A stretch of DNA of 64,000 nt, from assembly GCA_032768795.1 (NCBI GenBank), contig CP136494.1:1922001-1986000 (forward strand). Reading direction: 5' to 3'. Positions 56,462 to 64,000 of this stretch are shown here, piece after piece (the first letter of the stretch is position 1; each line of letters starts with the position of its first letter). Made by a program: the position numbers and the translations under genes. The stretch comes from Tremella fuciformis (Eukaryota; Basidiomycota; Tremellomycetes; Tremellales; Tremellaceae). Below the pieces are notes generated by a model. The model was not told where the DNA came from. It was given only the letters and a program-made list of their open reading frames with translations, and searched no databases.

Positions 56462-58365
56462 ATGCTGCGCATTCCTGCACAGGCGGTAGCCTCTTCGTCT
56501 CGCACGAGACCCCTGACGACTCTGTCTCGCGATGTGCTCAAACCGTCACTACGGGCCGCGTCCACCTCGACGACCGCCACCTCGCCGCCCATATCAGCCC
56601 CGTCCGTCGTGACGACGCTGCCGAACAAGCTGAGAGTCGTGACCGAGTCGACACCGGGACACTTCCACGCCGTCGGAGTGTACGTTGATGCGGGCAGCAG
56701 ATTCGAGATACCGAGGAACAGCGGGGTGTCGCACTTGATAGACCGGCTGGCGTTCAAAGTGGGTCCACCAGACATCTTCTGCGGCCGGTATCGTCAGTCA
56801 GCTGATGCCGCAGAGCACAGAACGACACTCGGACGAACAGATGACGCAGCTCATCGATTCTCTCGGCTCACAGGTGTCATGCTCTTCCTCCCGAGAAACA
56901 ATCATGTACCAGTCCACCGTCTTCCCTCACTCCCTCCCTCTGGCCATGTCGCTCCTCTCGTCGACCATCCTCCACCCGCTATTGCTCCCCGCAGAACTTG
57001 AAGCGCAAAAGGCAGCGGCAGCATACGAGATCCGCGAAATCTGGCAGAAACCCGAGCTCATCCTTCCTGAGATCCTACACACGGTCGCATTCCGACACAA
57101 CACCCTCGGCATGCCCCTTCTTTGCCCTGAAGAGCAACTGGACGTGCTGGGCGAGAGGGAAGTAAGGGGTTTCATGAATGACTGGTACCGCCCAGAAAGG
57201 ATGGTCGTCGCGGGGGTGGGCATGGAGCACGAGGAGCTGGTCCGGTTGGCCGAGCAACACTTCGGAGAGCTGTCCGAGTCTTCTGCTGGCCTGAGCACTG
57301 GCCAGGCGGGGCTGGGGGTAGGCTCTAGTAGGAGAGGAGAGAGTTCTCGCGCGGGGAGCAAAACCTTCGCTACGGTCTCCAATGCTCCCCTTGGTCAGGC
57401 AAGTGAGGAGCGAGAGAGATTAGCGACCGCAAAAGCGATCTACACAGGAGGCGAAGAATGGATTGAGAAACCAGATGAGGAGTTTGTGCATCTGTACGTG
57501 GGTTTCGAGGGGCTGGGCATACATGACCCGGATATCGTGAGTATCTTGGTCTCGAGGTTCAACGACGAGCTGATTCTCAGTACGCACTGGCGACTCTGCA
57601 GACCTTGTTGGGCGGCGGTGGTTCTTTCTCAGCTGGTGAGCCACATCATTGTCCCTCCAACCACGACGGCCCCCAACCCTGGCACCTACCTCGTTTACCT
57701 GAGGGCTGCAATCAATTCTTGCCGCCCTTCGCAAGGCCTTTTTTGACTGAGACTGTGCTTACTCTCAGGCGGCCCTGGGAAAGGGATGTACACGCGACTG
57801 TACACCAATGTCCTGAACAGGTATCACAAAGTCGACTACTGCGCCGGTTTCCACCATTGCTACGCCGACTCTGGTCTTTTCGGCATCGCTGCGACTGTGT
57901 ATCCTGACTTTGCACCAAATGTAGCCGAGGTCATCGCTCACCAGCTGCACGCCCTCACTGGTCCCGTTCATGGCGGTGTCAACAAAAGCGAGTTCAGTCG
58001 CGCAAAGAACATGCTCAAAAGCACCTTGGTCATGGCGCTGGAGAGCAGACTCACGGCGGTTGAGGGTGAGCTCGACGGTCTCAGAGCCTTCACGACTGAC
58101 TCTCGCAGACCTTGGACGACAGACGCAGATACATGGTCAGAAGGTTTCGGTCGAGGAGATGTGCGCAAAGATCGATGCTTTGACACTTGACGACCTCTGG
58201 CGTACGGCCAACCGGGTGCTGCGGCCATCGTCCAATTCGAATTCGCCGGTATTGAACTATGGCTTGGGCTCTGGCAAGCCCACCATCGTGGCGCAGGGCC
58301 CAGACGTGGGTAGACTAGGGGATGTGGGAGGCGTTCTGCGCAAGTGGGGCCTTGGGACGCATTGA
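56462..58365 (+). CDS. MAS2: Mitochondrial processing peptidase alpha subunit
   Basis: Five exons, 56462-56758, 56814-57536, 57581-57635, 57769-58065 and 58109-58365, sum to 543 codons. An Arg/Ser/Thr presequence is followed by LPNKLRVVTESTPGHFHAVG, VYVDAGSRFEIPRNSGVSHL and the place where beta subunits have the zinc HxxEH, absent here. Splicing restores the substrate-handling glycine-rich loop LLGGGGSFSAGGPGKGMYTR that marks the alpha subunit. Other blocks are KVDYCAGFHHCYADSGLFGI, SEFSRAKNMLKSTLVMALES and LGRQTQIHGQKVSVEEMC. MPP removes matrix-targeting presequences. The third intron (57636-57768, 133 bases) is long for this window. Between residues 280 and 320 there is a Ser/Gly-rich insert (GVGSSRRGESSRAGSK). 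Confidence 0.96.
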
Positions 58366-58451
58366 AGCGACCTTGTACATGCAACATAGACGTGGTTTGA
58401 TAGTACGACTACAACACATGAAAGTCCAATCCGGTCTCATGCAGGCGCTTC

Positions 58452-59013
58452 TCAGTCTTTTGCTTCAGCCTGGGAAGTGGGTGTAGGTGCGGGGCTAGCA
58501 GCGGGCAGCACGGCGCTGCGTGACTTTAGCTCGATTATCAACAGCCGCCCTTCCGGCGTCGCCACCCACACGCCGGTCGCTTTGACGAATTCAACCGCCG
58601 TGCGCCAAGCCGTGTGGAGGGCATAGACCTCCTTCTCGAACGTAGTCATGCGGTTCTCGAACGTAGTCATGCGGTCCAACAGTCCGTCGATCCGAGACTA
58701 GGAGTGAGCCAGAATCACATCAAAAGGGTGGCCGCTCTACATTTACTTTGTCGAACTGTGCGCTATTGCTCTCTGCTGCCCGCTCAAATCTACGATCCAA
58801 CCACCCGATGACGCCCACTAAGATGCTGCCTAGTGTGAGGACGGAGCTGCCGACCAACACGACGTCCCGATAGAGTGACGGGCTAGATGTTGTCCTCGGC
58901 GCCGTTGCAGCTCGTACGAATCGGCGTGACATTGTCGGGCCGTTTCGCAGCATCTCGTGGATGGTGAATGAAGAGTATACATAGCGGGTAAAGAGGAGCG
59001 TTCTCGATCGCAT
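58452..59013 (-). CDS. Small membrane protein with heptad repeat, probably mitochondrial
   Basis: Two exons, 58747-59013 and 58452-58697, give 170 residues, or 150 if the ATG at 58953 is used. The N-terminus is basic and free of acidic residues (MSRRFVRAATAPRTTSSPSL), like a mitochondrial presequence. One hydrophobic helix follows (VVLVGSSVLTLGSILVGVIG), then WLDRRFERAAESNSAQFDK and, after the splice, SRIDGLLDRMTTFENRMTTF, EKEVYALHTAWRTAVEFVKA and WVATPEGRLLIIELKS. The exact repeat RMTTFEN comes from a 21-base duplication and extends a coiled coil. I recognise no family; the layout resembles inner-membrane proteins with a coiled coil after one helix. The start is about 115 bp from the divergent RING gene. 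Confidence 0.65.
58633..58674. repeat. Exact 21-bp tandem duplication within a coding exon
   Basis: Two identical copies of a 21-base unit, 58633-58653 and 58654-58674. On the coding (minus) strand each encodes seven residues (RMTTFEN then RMTTFEK at the edge), so the heptad register of the coiled coil is kept. Confidence 0.9.
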
Positions 59014-59129
59014 CTAGGCGGCGACCTCCACTCCCTTCCTCACCCGAGATCAGATCTCCCATCAACACGTCACTAACACGTTCCATGTTCATTTTGTCAA
59101 CTCGTTTATACGAGTGGGTGCACAACGAC

Positions 59130-61575
59130 ATGCCAGCGACTCCTGCGCCGCGACGGCAAGCTTCCACGCCCGGCAACACCAACACCAAACCCGTCCTCAA
59201 CATGTCGCACGCGGCGGATCCATCGCAATGGCTCAACTTCTCCCTCCCGCCCCGCCGCCCACCCGGACCGACCGCACTGCCGCGCCGCTCCCGGCGCGCA
59301 GACGGCTGGCGTGGGGGCGTCCTGTCCCGCGAACGCTTCGTGCAGGCCAACTTCCGCTTCGTGCTCAAGCCGACAGAGGTCTTGTCGTACGGCGCGCACT
59401 TTGCCGACCCCGATATCTCCCTCCACTGGCCGCACATCCTTCAGGTGCTCGTGCCGACTTTCTCCGCGTACAGCGTGGCACAAGGGCTCGTGTCGAGCGA
59501 TCCGAGCTCGAGCCACGCGCATGACGAGGTGGAGCTCGCGGGGAGCTTGGATGAGGTAGAATTGGAGGGCATGGGCGAGGAGGATGCCGAGCGGCGTAGG
59601 CGGATGGAGGAGGAGCGTAGGGGTAGGATGTGTCCGATCTGTCTGGGCAAGCCCGTTGCAGGCAGGATGACCAAGTGCGGTCATGTGGGTAATGCCTTTG
59701 TGGGCTCGAAAGCGTCTTCTGATCGTTCAGATCTTCTGCTTCCCTTGCATCTTGCACTTCATCCAGCTATCGGACGTACCGAAGTCGGCCAAATGTCCCA
59801 TCTGCGGCGACACCGTCCATGAGGGCATGCTCAAGAGTGTCAAGTATCTCGACGCCGCGACCATGCTTCGGTCTGTGGCTGGCGATGATGGAGATGACCC
59901 TGCCGAGAAACACGAATCCGCCCATGACGCATCGGAGTTACCAACTCAGGCTTCTCTGAAGACAATCGATCAGAGCCCGTGCGAGGCATCCGCCATCCCG
60001 CGTGCTTCAGAGCATGCTGAGGAGGCTATGGTAGGCGAGATGGACGGATTCCCCGAGGCGCAACACGATCGGATCGATGACGAGGAAGCTCGCGATATCG
60101 ACGAGCACCATGGGCATCGAATACACATGCGCCTGGTCCAGCGCCCGCAAATGACTACGCTGGCATTGCCGGCATCCGCTACTTGGCCTTCGGAAGCCGC
60201 GCCACCTCTGACGGCGCCCTGGTACTTCATACCCGACGTCCTGGCATATTCGAGATTCATGCTGGCCTCGCCCGAATACATGCTGGGAGAGTTGCGACGC
60301 GAGCTGGCTGAGTTGCGGGCCGAGTGGGATCTGATGCGCGGGGACGAGCTGGGTCGCGAGTTTGTGCGAGCTGCCAGGGAGAAGGTGGAGAGACAGGTCG
60401 GCAAAGTCCAATCCGAGCTCATGACTCCGCTGGTTCGGAAAGACGAAATAATCTGCCGTGAAGCATGGGCCGATGCGGTCGGTGGCGAGAAGAAGGAGCA
60501 GGCCAAGCAGCGAGAGCGAGCAAGGAGGCAAAGGGAGCAGGAAGAAAAGTCCAAGCAGCATCCACCGGTCGCACTGGATGCCTCTGAGATCCCGTCTGAA
60601 TTTCTCGCTGCCCAGGATTTCTCTCATCTCATTCCGCCAAACCGTCCTGTCGAGCCAAATCCAATGCCGCCCACGACTTCGAAGAAGCGAAGAAACAAGC
60701 CAATTGCACCGATGCCTGTCACCCATACCGCTCCATCACCGTCATACTATTTCTACCAGTCCTCTCTTGGCGCCAACGTCTTTCTTCATCCATTGGATAT
60801 CCGGATCCTCTTGGCGCATTTCAAGTCTTACTCGCTATTCCCGAACGAAATATCATTCACATCGTCTGGTTTCGATCCCGGCACCATCAACGAGGAGTTG
60901 CGAAAGCGTTGCAAATATCTCTCGCACCTGCCTGCCGGTACCGAAGTTGTATTTGTTGAGGCTGATCTCGAGCCTATCGTAGGGCGAGCGGGTCTAGCTG
61001 CTTTCGATCAACCCCTCAAGGCTAGAAGGGCCAAGCGCAGGGAGAGGACAAAGCGGGAAGATCGTGCCAAGACTAAGTGGGAGAAGCAGGAACGGGAGAA
61101 GCTGCCGGCGCAAGTCCCTACCGGCGAGGAGATAGAATTCCAGCGCGCTCTCGAGCGAAGCAAAGTCGAGACGATCTGGCCGGATCCATTACCCGGGGCG
61201 GCAGTGCGAGATGACACTGGACATTTCGCTGTCGGGTCGGCGAGCTCATCCTCGAGCCATCTCATGGCTTATGCTCAACCTGGCATGTTGCCATCTCCCG
61301 GATCCAGCCCTTCAGCCACATGGGGCTCTCGACCGAGCTTTGCGACCACCCTAGGCAATGCGGCTTCGTATGCCCACCCGACACCCGCAAGACGCCGAGA
61401 CGAGCGAGTGGATGAGGATGTGAACGCTGCTTGGGCAGCTTTCGAAGATATGAGCACGACCGATGCAGACCTCGATGCCGAAGTCGATTCGGGAGGAGGA
61501 AGGAAGAAGGGAGGCAGAAAGGGCGCCAAGAAAGTGCTCGTCTTCAGTGGAGGAGGCGGTGGCAGGCGAGCCTGA
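59130..61575 (+). CDS. RING finger protein, RNF10/Mag2-like
   Basis: Two exons, 59130-59684 and 59731-61575, give 799 residues. The splice rebuilds a RING finger: CPICLGKPVAGRMTKCGHIF, then CFPCILHFIQL and KCPICGD. Before it are WLNFSLPPRRPPGP and FVQANFRFVLKPTEVLSYGA, which are RNF10 family features; after it come ILLAHFKSYSLFPNEISFTS and CKYLSHLPAGTEVVFVEADL, also conserved. Coiled Lys/Glu-rich regions (60.4-60.6 and 61.0-61.1 kb) and a Lys/Gly-rich end follow. Members are ubiquitin ligases acting on stalled 40S ribosomes (RNF10/Mag2). The start at 59130 is preferred, but an ATG in the same frame at 59085 is possible. Confidence 0.88.
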
Positions 61576-62418
61576 GGAAGAGCTATCATCATGTACGCAA
61601 CATCAAACACATCTGTAGCATCTGCATGGAGACCGAGTTGTATCCAGTTTGCGACACTTCAGAGTGGGCATTATTGCCAAGTCGATGACTCGACTCGCAC
61701 GAGTCCTTCCGACCGAGTCGAATGGCGCCATCCCTGTCGAGCGCAGCACTCTGCTCGATGACGCCCCCGACCGACCTGCCGAGCGTTGCGACGTCTGGCC
61801 CACTCGAATTCGGGACACCCGGGGTCGAACACGGGGCCAGAGTCGACCCGTTCGGGAGACTCCCGAGGTTGACGATCGGAACGACGTGCTTGGTATGACT
61901 TTGCAGGATGGCATTAAATGAATGCGCCACTCGACCGTCGCGCTGTGCGAGTTCTCCCGACTGACAAGAGATCTAATCAGCTCTTTCTTGTTGCGTGCTG
62001 TCCTATCGGAATGCATCTCTATCAACTCGACTCGCGCACGCGATTTGGTCCGAACGATTCGGCGTCGGACCGGTACACGCCGGTCGGTGCACGTCACGCC
62101 GACTCACTAACTGTGCTGTCCTCACACGCCGAGATTGCACACTCCTACTGATGAATTTTCGGTGGGGGTGGGATGCTTGTACAGCAGCAGCAGCGGGCCG
62201 AGGTGGATATGCATAGCTACTTAGATAGCCCATCCCGTCCCCTCGAGTGGGCACTTCTTGCCTCGTCGTGTGAAGGATACGACAGCTCATCCGCTCGCGC
62301 TTCCCCTCGCCGTTAGCGGACCTCCGGCATACGACCACCGCCGCCTTCAACGCCATATCTATAGCTTTAGCTCCATTGGCACCCGTGACTGACCTCACTC
62401 AACCACTCTCCACTCGCC
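61576..62418. other. Intergenic region
   Basis: About 840 bases, the longest gap. Two overlapping open frames on opposite strands (61603-62097 minus and 61649-61921 plus) have no recognisable motif. A short (CAG)n-like run lies near 62185-62195. From about 62270 the sequence is C-rich and is probably the NADH dehydrogenase leader. Confidence 0.45.
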
Positions 62419-64000
62419 ATGCTGCGCACTGCAGGTCCCTCCACGCGCGCTCTCGCTCGGCGACATGCGAGCACCTCGGCTCTCCCCTCGCCCGGCCCCG
62501 CGCCTACGATCCCGCCTATGACGAACATAGGCCGGAAGAAGCTCGTTATCCTCGGCAGTGGGTGGGCGGGGTACAACGTCGCGCGGTATGTCCCACTCTT
62601 CCCCTTGTACCGAGGCTGACAAATAGACACGTCGACAAGAAGTTGTACGATGGTGAGTAGGCGTTTGCCACCGCTTCCGCCCCCAGCTTGAGCTCACGGC
62701 AGTCACCGTCGTCTCGCCTGTATCTTTCTTCTCCTTCACCCCGTTCTTGGCGTCGACATCGGTAGGGACCCTCGAGTTCCGCTGTGCCACCGAACCCGTC
62801 CGAGGTATCAAGGGGCTGCGCTATGCGCAAGGGTGGGCAGACGCGATAGGTGCGCCCTTCATGTCCGGTCAAGCCTGAGGACTGGACTGACCGCAGACTT
62901 TGAAAGGAGAGAGATCACCGTCGAGTCGGCCGTCATGCCTGCTCATGCTGAACTGGCTGCCCTTGCCAAACTCGAAGACGGCGTGCCGGCCTCGTCTCAC
63001 ACGACATCCTCCCATGCCTCCTCTTCAAGTGAAGCTGCGACATCTTCTGTGCACCACCCTCACCCCGCCTCACCGACCTCCGGCTCATCCAGCTCGTCCG
63101 CCACTTCCTGGCTCCCCACCCCGGGTCGGATCTTCGATGCGACGCCCAACGCCCTTCAGCCCTCGAGGGGCATGAGCACCGCCGCCGAAGCGTGGCACGG
63201 GCAAGACTCGGGCATCCCGCCCCGGTTCTACAAGATGGCGTACGACAAGCTCGTCATTGCGTGCGGGTGCTACTCGGCGTCGTTCGGCATTCCCGGCGTC
63301 GCCAAGTACGCCCACTTCCTCAAGGATATCCGGGACGCGCGCAAGATCCGTCTGCGCCTCCTCGAATGCCTTGAGCAGGCCTCTGAGCCGGGGTGCTCGC
63401 CCGAGCTGCGCCGCGCCCTGTTGTCCTTCAAGGTGGTGGGCGGCGGCCCGACCGGCGTCGAATGGGCCGCCGAGCTGCACGACTTTATCCACAAGGACGT
63501 CTACCGCCTCTACCCCCACCTCCGCGATCAGGTCTCCATCACGCTGTACGACGTGGCCCCTGGTATCCTGATCAACTTTGACGAGAGTCTGCGCGCGTAT
63601 GCGGAGAAGAAGTTTCACCGGAATGGCGTGTCCATCAAGGGCAATTCGCGCATCACTGCCGTTGGCGAAGACTGGATCGAGGTGGACGGCAAGGAAAGAC
63701 GTGAGCACTCCCTTTGCGCTAAGCACGCGCACCTTGACTCATGGACAGATCCGTATGGTCTGCTGGTCTGGTCCACCGGTCTGGCGCCGAACCCATTTAT
63801 CGACTCTCTGCCTGTCCGCAAGCATGAGCGGTCCAAGGCGTCAGTGTCCACCCTGCTGACGAGCTCAAGCTGACAAGTAGGATCAAGGTCGACCAGTGGC
63901 AGCGCGTCGTCGATACCGAGGGCAAACGCCTCAAGGGCGTCTTCGCGATAGGCGACAATGCCACACCCAACGATGGGCCGCCTTTGCCTGCCACGGCCCA
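62419..64000 (+). CDS. NDE1: Type II (external) NADH dehydrogenase, 5' part
   Basis: The gene runs off the window end. Exon 1 is 62419-62585, then a short exon (RHVDKKLYD), then larger exons. An Arg/Ser presequence ([20 protein letters not shown]) precedes the FAD-binding motif [14 protein letters not shown], then [56 protein letters not shown], the NADH-binding motif [33 protein letters not shown] and GVFAIGDNA near the end. This is a rotenone-insensitive NADH:ubiquinone oxidoreductase of the inner membrane. A Ser/His/Thr-rich insert of about 60 residues (62960-63120) interrupts the first domain, longer than in yeast Nde1. External versus internal facing cannot be decided from the presequence alone. 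Confidence 0.92.

Noticed and set aside
61603..62097. Minus-strand open frame of 164 codons
   Set aside because: Overlaps plus-strand frames, Arg/Ser-rich without pattern, no domain; treated as intergenic.

Overview
The window is a gene-dense piece of a fungal nuclear genome, most probably a basidiomycete and most like a Tremellomycete yeast. The evidence is the intron style: about a hundred introns, mostly 40-55 bases, with GTGAGT/GTAAGT-like donors, CTGAC/CTAAT branch points close to the acceptor, and phases that repeatedly restore conserved protein motifs. Other signs are the URA2-type CPSase-ATCase fusion with a dead dihydroorotase domain, a WASP protein with a GTPase-binding motif, and moderately high GC. 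The species cannot be named from the sequence. About 30 protein genes lie in 64 kb. I saw no tRNA, rRNA, transposon or CRISPR array.

Layout. 1-9 kb: 3' end of a DNAJC11-like gene (+), SAC3 mRNA-export scaffold (-), mitochondrial ribosomal protein uL22m (+), triosephosphate isomerase (-), a Ser/Thr-rich single-pass membrane protein (-). 9-17 kb: Hst3/Hst4-type sirtuin (-), ataxin-2/Pbp1 homologue (+), a four-helix Cys-tailed membrane protein (+), a CYSTM-type protein (+). 17-30 kb: URA2 (-), DASH subunit Dad1 (+), nucleoside hydrolase (-), Elongator subunit Elp5 (+), SMAP/Age2-type ArfGAP (-). 30-40 kb: an unrecognised polytopic membrane protein (+), proline dehydrogenase PUT1 (+), a Gly-rich hydrophilic protein (+), WASP/Las17 (-), an F-box-like protein (+). 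41-53 kb: RNA polymerase III subunit Rpc82 (-), ALG1 mannosyltransferase (+), PYM exon-junction partner (-), ER mannosidase I (+), a GH63-family glucosidase (+). 53-64 kb: Atp10 (-), a D-2-hydroxyacid dehydrogenase (-), mitochondrial processing peptidase alpha (+), a small membrane protein (-), an RNF10/Mag2-like RING protein (+), and the 5' part of a type II NADH dehydrogenase (+, cut by the window end).

Most genes are housekeeping and not functionally linked, but two loose neighbourhoods stand out: three N-glycan or glucosidase genes at 43-53 kb, and several mitochondrial genes at 53-64 kb. Many neighbours are head-to-head with 100-600 bp between start codons, so shared bidirectional promoters are likely. 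I did not find a convincing new multi-gene system. The most useful anomalies are four GC-AG introns, an ataxin-2 homologue that seems to lack its Lsm domain, a repeated RKE-IKIR motif in PYM, an exact 21-bp duplication in a small coding exon, and several membrane proteins I cannot place. Exon boundaries were worked out by hand; where the exon lengths sum to whole codons I say so, and where a junction is unresolved I say that.
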